Source: Adineta steineri | Taxonomy: Eukaryota > Rotifera > Eurotatoria > Adinetida > Adinetidae | Reading direction: 5' to 3' | NCBI GenBank assembly: GCA_905250115.1 | Contig: CAJNOI010000036.1 | Span: forward strand, 97,324 to 161,323 | Length of the DNA stretch: 64,000 nucleotides | Part shown: piece by piece, positions 30,701-39,310 of the stretch | Layout: each line of letters begins with the position of its first letter | Numbering within the stretch: the first letter of the stretch is position 1 | Made by a program: the position numbers and the translations under genes | Notes under the pieces: generated by a model | What the model saw: only the letters and a program-made list of their open reading frames with translations | Database searches by the model: none | Told to the model about the DNA's origin: nothing

Positions 30701-32175
30701 CTCTTGAGTTTATTTTTATTTCTTTCATTATTTGATATTAATTTTGGAATCCAACGAATAAAACCTTGAATTGAACCTTCTTGATTAGAAAATGCAAATG
30801 TTTCAAGATTAAATATTAATTGATCATCACTAATAAAATCTAAACGTAACTCAATAGATTTTTTTCTATAATTAATTGCATCATCTAATTGAGTATTTGT
30901 ATCAGCATGACAATTATACCAAGCATTCAATTCAATATTAAATTGACTATCATAAATAGTTGGAATATTTAAGATTTTCAAAGATGATAATGAAGACTTT
31001 GATTTAACTGCTGTATGTTTAATAAACATTATTTGCCATAGAGCATAACAATCAAAATTTAAAATAGATGAACCACGACATCGTACCCAAGCTAAATTAT
31101 TTTCACGGTTATCATCTTTTCCAGAACGTAAAAATTGAATTGTTGAAACGCTGTATATAGCTGCACGTAGCCTAAGGAAAACCTCATATTTAAATTTCTC
31201 ATTAGGTTTAACTATTAATGATTGATGTAGTTCATTTGATTCACTAGGTGAAAATGGATACCATTTCTCATCTTCAAATGGTTTATATTCCCAAATACAA
31301 TCAACAATTTCTTGTTTTTTTTCTTTTAAAATTGTTGTTTCTGGTAAACTTTTCGATTTTCTTGAATATCCTAAAACAAGAAGATTTCGAAAAAAATCTT
31401 GTATATGTTTATGACGTTCTCCATTCATAATAGGTGTTTCTGCAGCTTGATTTTTAATTGAATAATCAGCGCCATGTTCAATTAAATATTTAACAACATT
31501 TAAATGTCCATTAAAACAGGCTCCATGAAGTGCAGTTGAAGCAGCTGTTGGATTATAACTAATACTTTCTGATGATGTTGATGTTGTTGTTAATAAACCT
31601 TTTTCGAGATCTTGTTCATTTTGTGCATTTATAGAACATTTAGCAGTTTCAATAAGATATTTAACAATATTCATTCGATTATTTTTTGCTGAAGAATATA
31701 ATAATGTTGTCCCCCAAAGTCCAGGTTTATCTTTAAAAGTTGGATATTTTTTAATAAATTCTTCAACAACATTTAAATCTCCATTCCATGCAGCTAGGAA
31801 AGCATCAATTGAACTTAACATACCTTGAAGATCACGTTGAAATGCAGAAAGAATACTTTGATTAAAAAAAGATTTGAATTTTTTTTCTTGATCATCATAT
31901 TCATATTGATGTAATAAATTCAATAAATATTTTTTACATATACCAGATGAACGTAATAAATTATCATTTAACAGATTTTCAATAGTTGTTTTAAGATCAT
32001 CTATTAATTTATTTTCTTGTTCATTTAAACTAAATGTATTATTATCAGTGTCCAGAGGTAAATTTTCTGAATCAGCGGGATTTGTAACTTTTAATGCATC
32101 AATGGTTTTACTAACTGCTTCAATTGTTTTTTGTAAACATCGTTTTAAATATTTACTATCATTCTCACTCGCCAT
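24800..32175 (-). CDS. Ankyrin + DEAH helicase + nucleotidyltransferase + PARP fusion (2186 aa)
   Basis: Seven exons join with consistent phases to 6561 nt: 32175-30526, 30292-30232, 30183-28954, 28839-27733, 27597-26410, 26305-25241, 25059-24800. All introns are GT-AG. Residues ~125-260 are ankyrin repeats (TALHGACFNGHLNVVKYLIE), followed by a WWE-like stretch. Residues ~580-680 include a coiled coil. A DEAH RNA helicase core follows: GSGKST at ~979-984 (split by intron 3), DEVH at ~1076, SAT at ~1111, QRLGRLGR at ~1271, then an HA2-like region and a KH-like strand pattern. At ~1812 GGFVRDW with DLDCHLP at ~1855 resembles the poly(A)-polymerase/CCA-type nucleotidyltransferase fold. The end is a PARP catalytic domain with HGT at ~2073, GYFADDP at ~2104 and EYIIY at ~2167, so the H-Y-E triad is present. 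Predicted activity: ADP-ribosylation coupled to an RNA-dependent motor, probably nuclear or cytosolic. Confidence 0.9.
28870..28930. repeat. Degenerate TGTGGG-like remnant in intron 3 of the PARP-helicase gene
   Basis: AGAGTGTGGGTCACAGAGTC and ACACCCACATGGGTG lie inside the 114-bp intron (28840-28953), with a short spacer between the two halves. Confidence 0.4.
30357..30412. repeat. TGTGGG-type palindrome inside intron 1 of the PARP-helicase gene
   Basis: GGAGTGTGAGTGTGAGTGTGG, a spacer, then CTACACTCACACTCCGCCCTC. The arms are about 20 nt and mostly complementary. It lies wholly within the 233-bp intron 30293-30525 of a gene with an otherwise intact coding sequence. Confidence 0.75.
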
Positions 32176-32202
32176 AATTATCTAAAAGAAAAGAATTATT
32201 TG

Positions 32203-32262
32203 ATTGAGGGTGTGGGTGCAGGTATTTATTCTATAATCCACACGCACACTGACACCCATTCG
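32203..32262. repeat. TGTGGG-type palindromic island
   Basis: GATTGAGGGTGTGGGTGCAGG, a spacer, then CCACACGCACACTGACACCC, located 30 bp upstream of the PARP-helicase start codon, so it probably overlaps the 5' leader or promoter. Confidence 0.65.
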
Positions 32263-33470
32263 AAAGTCTGCCAGATTCTTCTCAGTTGAGAAAGTTATAT
32301 TGGCGAAATTCTAGTGGGACGCAGCCACTTATACTCTTGTCCCATTTGCGTACGTTCTGACGAAAGAATAGAAAAGGAATCTTCATAATAGGATTATCAA
32401 ATTAATTAATGTTGGATTCAAACAAGAAGGTGAACAGATGACACCAACAAATGAGTGATAGACTTCCTGTCACTTAGCCAGTCAGCATATGTGATGTATG
32501 CTAATATCAGTTTTATCTCTGTCGTGAAAAAAGTGTTTTGTGAAACACGATCTAACTCTAATACTTCTGAAGATGACAAGAAATCTGATCCTTTCTTCAT
32601 TGATCTGACAGACAAAGTCAAAAAAACGAAGTGTACTACAACTCAATTGCGAATCACGATTAAAATTCTACAGCGAGAAAGTTGAAATGCACGTTTCTCG
32701 TAATTTTACTTCCCTTCTTAACATGAAAATGTCTGATATTATATGTGAACTAGAAGTTGGGAATAAAATGCTTATTGCTCTTATTGTTTTTAATTTCTCG
32801 TGATATATTACAATCGCCATCCTAGTTTATCATGGACACAAACTGATAGTGAATAATAAGTGATCAAAGAAATGATACGTTGCTAAACCTCTTAATTTAA
32901 AAAATGAGCATTGCCATCGTGTTTCACATCTGGATCTTGAAGAGATTGTCTTAACATATGCTATAGAACTACTGGAAGCTGACAATATTTGTTATTACAG
33001 ATGAATGAGATATTTCAATGCAGTGGGTATGAACGATTTTTTGCGAATAATAATATTGAACTGTGCACTTTCATTGCAACGAATTAATTGATCTATTTGC
33101 TTAGAATACGGGAAAGATATGGGAATCTTTTAATGAGGAGTTATCTAGCATAATTTTATTCACCTATTTCATTTTCACAGACTCACCTTAATCTTCTTTG
33201 ATTTCGCTTGAAAAAGTAATGAGTTGTTCTATCAACACAACTTTATACATGCATCACCCTCAAGAACACTCAAATCGTTCTGTCGCGGAAAAACGTAGTT
33301 CGGCAGCATCGTCTACCGTTAAATTTTGTTGCTCCATTACATTAATTCATTTCATTTTCACGTTCTGTTTGCATCGATAAAAAAACATTCGTTCGATACT
33401 CCGACATGTCTTTCTTTACGCAGAATGCTGACAAGAACATTGCTCTTGATGCAGAAAACATATAATCTTG
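32263..33470. other. Noncoding stretch upstream of the PARP-helicase gene
   Basis: No convincing gene or repeat. Short open frames (for example 32455-32685 plus) have no recognisable domain. Confidence 0.45.
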
Positions 33471-33568
33471 GTGTGTGTGTGAGGGTGTGGGTGGGAGTTT
33501 GGGTGTGGNNNNNNNNNNATTACAGTAACCTTACTCTGCTACTCGCATCCTTACTCACACCCACATCC
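33471..33568. repeat. TGTGGG-type island containing a 10-N gap
   Basis: GTGTGTGTGAGGGTGTGGGTGGGAGTTTGGGTGTGG, ten N (33510-33519), then a spacer and CTTACTCACACCCACATCC. The gap begins right at the end of the G-strand arm. Confidence 0.7.
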
Positions 33569-33989
33569 TGATTTTTCACTATTTGACATTTTTATTTTCG
33601 ACGTTTTTACTTTCGGCGTTATTAGGGGGAATCCAATCATTATCAAAGCCGAAACAATGCGTGTACATGATAGAATACAAAACTGTGCAAACGAAATCTC
33701 ATCTGACGAAAATTTTAACATAAAATCGCCCAACTATCACTTCAACTTTGGCAGTTTTATATGAACTCATTCTCGTCGGTGATACACATCCACACCTGGA
33801 TCTGCAACTCAGCGAAAAGCATTTGAACACAAGCTACAAGTTCTTTTTGCGATAAGTTCTGATCCTCGACTTTCGTGGAGTAAATATGATTTGTTTGTGA
33901 GAAGTAGCTTGTATTACAGGCTGATCTCCACAAACAACTCACAGAAAAGCACGCACCCAATAAATAGAAAGAGTAATACATGTTAAACG
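33569..33989. other. Noncoding stretch between repeats
   Basis: No gene recognised; short open frames on the minus strand lack coding character. Confidence 0.4.
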
Positions 33990-34230
33990 ATACTCACCGT
34001 TCTGTCCCAATGAAGATCGAATGAAACTCTGAGAATTCTATTTATATATATGCGACAAATGCGCACTAGTTGTGTGAGAAGTGCGTCGATTGCAAAGAAC
34101 AAGCACAAACAAAAACAGTGAGAAAACCTCAAGTGCAGAGCAGAAATGGCAGAAAATGATGTTTCAAGAGCGGACACAAACGAACACAATGAGAAAAAAC
34201 TCAGTTGCAGAGCAGAAATGAAAGAAGGCT
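33990..34230. repeat. Dispersed repeat with ~72-bp internal tandem units (copy 2)
   Basis: It starts with ATACTCACCGTTCTGTCCCA and AATGAAGATCGAATGAAA and contains nearly two 72-bp units (GAAAATGATGTTTCAAGAGC, GAGAAAAAACTCAGTTGCAG). It is the same family and orientation as 16313-16690, where there are about 3.5 units. It is bordered on the right by a TGTGGG array, and a further TGTGGG island lies about 420 bp to its left. Confidence 0.7.
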
Positions 34231-34443
34231 ATGGGTTGTTGGTTGTGGGATGTGGGTGGGTGTGAGTGTGATGGATGTGGTTGTGAATGGAAATATTATG
34301 TTCACCTCTTGAGGCTGTGGGTGTGGATGTGGGTGTGAGAGAAGAAGTGACAGCTATAACCAAACCATCACCGACCCACACCCACCCACGCCCACACCCA
34401 CCCACGCCCACACCCACCCACGCCCACACCCACACCCTGGGTC
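34231..34443. repeat. TGTGGG-type compound island
   Basis: GGTTGTGGGATGTGGGTGGGTGTGAGTG, then GGCTGTGGGTGTGGATGTGGGTGTG, a spacer GAGAAGAAGTGACAGCTATA, and a C-strand arm in which CCCACACCCACCCACGC is repeated about three times. Confidence 0.75.
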
Positions 34444-34699
34444 TCGTACGAAGGACCTCATCGAAACGCCAAAATTCCATCCGTTTTTATTACTCATCAA
34501 AATGGGTTTTTTTGTTTGTTGCCAACATGGAGAAATTGCAAAGGATTCTCTTTCAAAACACGTTAATGCAGAACTGTAATTGTTGTTATTTCTTCTGCTG
34601 TTTTTCTTTTTCTCTCGTTTGCTTAGCGACCCAAACAAACTCAAACGAATTCTTTTTTTCTTCGCAGCATTTATGCAGCCATCAGACACAGCGGTTGGG

Positions 34700-34790
34700 T
34701 TGGGTAAGGGTGGGAGTGGGTGTGGGTGGAGGTGATTGTGCTCTCGTAGTCTATTAGTCCTCACGCTCTAGCCATACCCGCACTTGCCCT
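34700..34790. repeat. TGTGGG-type island
   Basis: GGTTGGGTAAGGGTGGGAGTGGGTGTGGGTGGAGG followed by a spacer and a weak CCATACCCGCACTTGCCC arm. Confidence 0.55.
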
Positions 34791-34939
34791 TAATAGAGAG
34801 ATAATTTCGCACAAAGAAAAAAAGCAAAGCAATTTTTAAATTGCACGCTTTGAAACTTGTTTATTCACTGAGAAACTTTGTGCGCCTCTCTGTCAATGCT
34901 GTGAAAATTAAACATCTGAACTACAATGGTTTCCATCTG

Positions 34940-34947
34940 TATAAATA
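34940..34947 (+). promoter_or_regulatory. TATA box upstream of the WWE-ART gene
   Basis: TATAAATA lies about 30-65 nt before a probable 5' leader exon that ends at CCAGCT with donor GTAAGT (35015). The spacing fits a TATA-type core promoter for the plus-strand ADP-ribosyltransferase gene. Confidence 0.55.
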
Positions 34948-35434
34948 GGCGAAGAAACTGCGAAGTATTATTTCTCCAATCGTCTTTTACATTTCAGTGC
35001 TGCTGAATCCAGCTGTAAGTACAGTTTGTGATTTTTGCGGAAGAAATTCTGAGTTCTCGTCAATTTTAAAATGCTCTGAACTGCGAGCCGCAATAAGACC
35101 ATTCGGAAACGAAGAGAGAGTTTTTGGATAAGCTTTCTGGTGTGGGTTCGAGGCTTGTCGGCGACGGCAATTCTCTAAGTGAATTCTGTGGTTTGCAGAA
35201 TGGATGTTGAATGTGAGCGAGCATGCCGATGTCGGTTACTTCTGCGTCACACCTACACCTATAAGCCCAAGGTGGTACACGACAGATAAGTTTTTAATAG
35301 ACTTGGTTTTGTTGACTTTCAAGGTCCTTTACCGTTCTTCTCACTGAGTTCATGGCGGGAGATACATGACTAACATACTTCCTTTGAAATCTTATAATTC
35401 CTGTCCCACCATTATTTTACAAGTCCTTTTCTGA

Positions 35435-36876
35435 ATGGAGGACCTGCTTGCTGTTAATGAGCTGCTGGAAAGGGACGGTGTGAAACTATACGAATGCGCA
35501 CAGGTGCGATCTATTGCCTTTCCAGTTTTATCTAGACGACTCTCTCTCTCTCTCAGAACGTGAAAATATTTTTAGCTTATACAAGAGTTTCTGAAACATA
35601 CAGACTGAAATTGGCTTTACCAACCATCAATCTATGCTGCTAATCTAAGTCATTTTCACGAGACGATCTGCTCGAAGTCTTTCTTCTACAATACTGTGAT
35701 ACTTTCAGATTATCGATACATGTTCTGACGCACCTGTCACCATTACTAGCAGAAAAAAATCAGTGATCTCTAATGAAGTCTGCAGCGACAACGACATCGA
35801 ACTCTCTCAAGACGGTCGAATGGATGTGGCAGTCCAATCCCAATCCATGGTCAGAAAGTGAACCAGCAATATGGAGTCACTATTCTGATGTAGAGAATCT
35901 TATTATCGAAAAGGCATTTTCTAACAAACAGCAAGGAGCAATGCTGGATGGTTTTTATATTAATTTCAGCAAAAAGATTCAGATAGCCAACAACGATCAG
36001 AATAAGCAGAGACCTGTGAAAAGAGTGGTGCGCAAAAGAGAAGACAAGCACCTGAGAGAAGCACGCTTCATGGATCTACCCGTTGCTTCCAGTCGCTCAG
36101 TCGGTGGACAATACGGTTTCGTCTCACCATTCATCATAGAAGTCAGACGACACTTGGGTCTGCAACCAGAAGAACTTCCTTCGAAAAAGCCAGAGCTTAT
36201 ACCTGTCATTGTCGAGAAAGCTGCGCAAGGTATCATTACAGAAGGAAAACACATCGGAAAGCAGTGTGAAGCTAATGAACTGGCCGATTTACTTCGGCAA
36301 AAGAAGAACAGCTCGATGGAAGAAGTGTGGCAGTGCTGTGCCTATTTGTACTCACTGGAAAATTTTCTTTACAAGACTTTGAATGCAACAATGAGATTAG
36401 TGGGCAGCAAAGAAGATGAACAGATCTGGCGAAGTAAAGTACCAACACTGGGTCCGTTCTGCCTGTTGCTGTGGGATGATCCATTGAACACAAGATTGAA
36501 AGTAAACATCGAACTCTACCGTGGCGCCAATCTAACACCGGAGCAGATCACGAATTATGAAGAAATGACCAAGAAACAGGGTGAATATGGCTCTTTTCAA
36601 GGCTTTTCGTCTTGCAGTCGCAGTCGTGCGAAAGCACAAGCCTTTGGTAATGCATTGCTTATCATGCAAGTGCAGATGGCTTTCATCGCCGATTTAACTC
36701 CATTCTCTGAGTATCCTGATGAAGAAGAAGAGCTCGTCACACCAGGCGTTTGCTTTCGTGTGCTTCGCGTGGACTTCGATCGCAAGAATAAACAACATCT
36801 GATATATCTGGAACTTCGACAACGCTGGTCTAGTAAGTGGAGACTCTCTTTCAGTGTTTGCCCGAGTATCGGCTAG
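35435..36876 (+). CDS. WWE-domain mono-ADP-ribosyltransferase; 5' exon out of frame
   Basis: The main frame (ATG 35773 to TAG 36874-36876, 367 codons) encodes a WWE domain (TVEWMWQSNPNPW at ~15-28) and an arginine-specific ADP-ribosyltransferase fold. The R-S-E signature is present: YRGAN with R250, FSSCS at ~278-282, and a Glu run at 317-320 (DEEEEL). It would transfer ADP-ribose from NAD to protein; no signal peptide or membrane anchor is visible. A preceding exon 35435-35503 encodes MEDLLAVNELLERDGVKLYE and CAQ with a good donor, and an acceptor (TTTCAG, 35708) opens a coding-like stretch. That frame differs from the WWE frame by one base, and the WWE frame has TGA at 35764. So either translation starts at 35773 or a one-base indel lies between 35709 and 35818. 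A donor-like CTAGTAAGTGG at 36829-36839 suggests the last ~15 residues may be intron readthrough. GC content is visibly higher than in neighbouring genes. Confidence 0.82.
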
Positions 36877-36965
36877 ATAGTGTAGGCATTGTAGTGATAT
36901 CGTATGAGCGCATCGAATACTCATTTGTTCGGTCATGTTTATGTCTGACATATCCTCGGAGGCAT

Positions 36966-37026
36966 CTTGAGGGTGTGGGTGTGGAAGGATAATACTCTTC
37001 ACTTAGCCCACACCCACACCCTCAAG
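36966..37026. repeat. TGTGGG palindrome, perfect 19-nt arms (type example)
   Basis: CTTGAGGGTGTGGGTGTGG at 36966-36984 and its exact complement at 37008-37026 enclose a 23-nt spacer. This is the cleanest copy of the dispersed family and defines the CTTGAGGG terminus. Confidence 0.88.
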
Positions 37027-38550
37027 ACTGCAATCTAATTCCTTGTGATGATCAGTGCACATAACAATTCGGAAAATCTGACGAAGCCTTAGAAGAACCG
37101 TATTTTCTTAGGATAGAAAATATCCTACTTTTCGATACAGCTAGTCTTTTTTATTATTTTCATTGACTAGAGTGCTTCGAAAGGTACTCCATTCGTGCAG
37201 CTTTCTCAGGCTGCGTTAAATAAGTATATTTCCAAACATTTTACATCATAACACTGAGGGCAAACAGCTGAATCTGGTCTGGAAAAAGCATATTATCTCC
37301 ATGCAAAAAGTGTAAAAGATGCGATCATTGTACACATTTTTTGAACAGCTTTCAGCGAAGTTTAATCCAACAGTTGATCTTGTGGAATCTTTCACATGAA
37401 CAGTTTTGTGGAGCTTTAACGAAGCGTGCAACATGCTTGAAGAAAGCGTTTCATTTTTCAATCATTGATTGCTTTCGTTGTTTCCACAAAAGAAGCGTCA
37501 GTTATCGAACATTTTCTAAGTTCATCGTCTAAAGGGTTCCCATAATCGTCATTATTTGGCATGAATAGATCCTGATTTTGATGTGTTTTAGCCTGATGTA
37601 GAACTCTAACGAATGTTATCTAAAATCATAGTGTTACTCCCTTGACAAAACAATGTGTTACAGCCTCTAAGAGATGGAGTTCTTGGCCTTCCGTAGATCA
37701 ATGCCAAGACAGAATGGAGGAAATTCAGTCGTTTTCCGTCAACAGTGAAAGAAAACTATTTTTAAATGCGACTGAGAGTATTCCACGACGATAGAGATCG
37801 TCATGTCTAGCAAGGGTCGTAATTACGATCGTGTTGATTTTAGTATTTACGTCCAAATTCCTTTCCCACACGCTAATAATACTACAGTCAAGGTCAGCCT
37901 AGCGGAAATAGAAAGGTGACACTTTACAACGGAAAAACTCTCGTGACTTGCCTGTATTCACTGTTCCAACTGTGGCGGGCTGTGATCGTGCTCAAAAAAC
38001 ATTTCCTCATGATGATCTCTAAATCACAAAGACAACACATAGAAACATTTTCAAGGACATTGAACTCTTTTCGAATTTCAATGCTGATTTCTAGTTCCTC
38101 TACGCAGCGATTCAGCACCGAGCCTCGGCCGACAAACAAAGTCCCTACAACCCTGCCTCCATTCGACAACTTAGCAGAGAAAGTATCAATACTAGCACCG
38201 TCACAATGAACCCACTGAATTCTCAATGGAGATAACCTCTCTTGCCCTCCCTGACAGACATTTCGCCAGACACCTCTAATCAGCAGAAACGCTCACCGCT
38301 CAAGAAGACTCTCATTGCCTTCACAGACTTCTGCCTTTTTCTACGTTGTTGTAAAACAGGATTTAGGTGCCTTCTGCCGACCGGATATTTCTATCGCACC
38401 GTGACATACATATATCAAGAACCATCCGCAAAAAGCTTATTCTCACATACGTTCCCGCTGCAGCCTATAATCATTATGTCCGCGTACTCTAACCGAAAAG
38501 CACATCTGAAAACACTATTTCCATTCATGCCCCATTTGCATTTCTTCTAG
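37027..38550. other. Stretch with no secure gene
   Basis: Several short open frames on both strands (37341-37532 plus, 37924-38226 minus, 38242-38550 plus) show no recognisable domain. The composition between 37.9 and 38.5 kb is richer in GC and looks partly coding-like, so exons of the low-complexity gene that ends at 38912 may be here. Confidence 0.35.
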
Positions 38551-38912
38551 ATGCAGACCAATCTCATCTACAAAACAACTCAACGTCAAATCGAACTAAG
38601 GATGCCTATGATGCTGCTGCTGATGATGATGATGATCTTGCTGCTCGTGATGAGGATCTTGATGATGATCTTGATGATCTTGATTATCTTCGTGATCTTC
38701 GTAGTACTCGTGCTCGTACTCGTGATGCTCTTGGTGGTCTTCGTCGTCGTCATGATCGTCTTGCTGCTCTTCGTGATCTTCGTGATGCTGCTCTTGCTGA
38801 TCTTGCTGATGCTGCTGATCGTCGTCTTCTTAATGATGCTGGTCTTGATGATCGTCTTGATCGTCTTGCTGCTGAATATGATCGCGACGGTCGGTGTATC
38901 AAAAATAACTAA
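38551..38912 (+). CDS. Terminal exon of an Asp/Arg/Leu/Ala-rich low-complexity protein
   Basis: A strong polypyrimidine acceptor (TTTCTTCTAG, ending 38550) opens a phase-1 frame that continues to TAA at 38910-38912. It encodes an Asn/Ser/Thr start, then about 90 residues of Asp/Leu/Arg/Ala, for example DDDLDDLDYLRDLR and LAALRDLRDAALADLADAAD. The run resembles a highly charged single helix. The DNA uses GATGAT, CTTGAT and CGTGAT words like the tract at 21050-21330. Upstream exons were not identified. The frame was chosen for its acceptor and hydrophilic product; other frames are also open because the repeat lacks stops. Confidence 0.35.
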
Positions 38913-39064
38913 ACTGCACTCAAATGGTGTCTCGGTTTTTCTAAAACACTCATACAGGAAAAGAATAAAATACGACACGTATTAGAGCCCTTGGCGGGTT
39001 GTGTGATTTGAAATAGAGTATGCGTTCTCAGATATCAGCCGGCCTCGCACACCAAAGTAAAATA

Positions 39065-39126
39065 TCTTGAGGGTGGGTGTGGGTGTGGGTGTGGGTGTGG
39101 GTCTGAGTAGGTGTGCGAGTGTGGAT
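39065..39126. repeat. TGTGGG array, one-sided
   Basis: TCTTGAGGGTGGGTGTGGGTGTGGG and further units with the conserved CTTGAGGG start, followed by a spacer TAATCAAAGAGAAGAGCCC but no C-strand arm. This is a half-element. Confidence 0.75.
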
Positions 39127-39265
39127 AATCAAAGAGAAGAGCCCGAAAACTATATATATTTGGGTTGTTTCGCATTTTAAATATATAAAAGAAAGAATGA
39201 TAAAGTTAGTAAAAATTTTACTAAATAAAGATTAGTTATCGTTTCTCGGGTTCGTCATAATTCAA

Positions 39266-39271
39266 TTTATT
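39266..39271 (-). terminator. Polyadenylation signal of the papain-receiver gene
   Basis: AATAAA on the minus strand, 40 nt downstream of the stop codon. Confidence 0.5.
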
Positions 39272-39310
39272 GATATTCGAGTTCGTTTTGAAATGATGAC
39301 TGCGACCATA

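Noticed and set aside
34287-34764. Open frames of 156 and 136 codons
   Set aside because: Produced by the TGTGGG/CCCACC array lacking stops; no coding character.
38551-38985. Met/Leu/Ile-rich 144-codon frame beginning at ATG 38551
   Set aside because: An alternate frame of the Asp/Arg repeat; the ATG lies directly at a splice acceptor and the product looks like translated slippage DNA.
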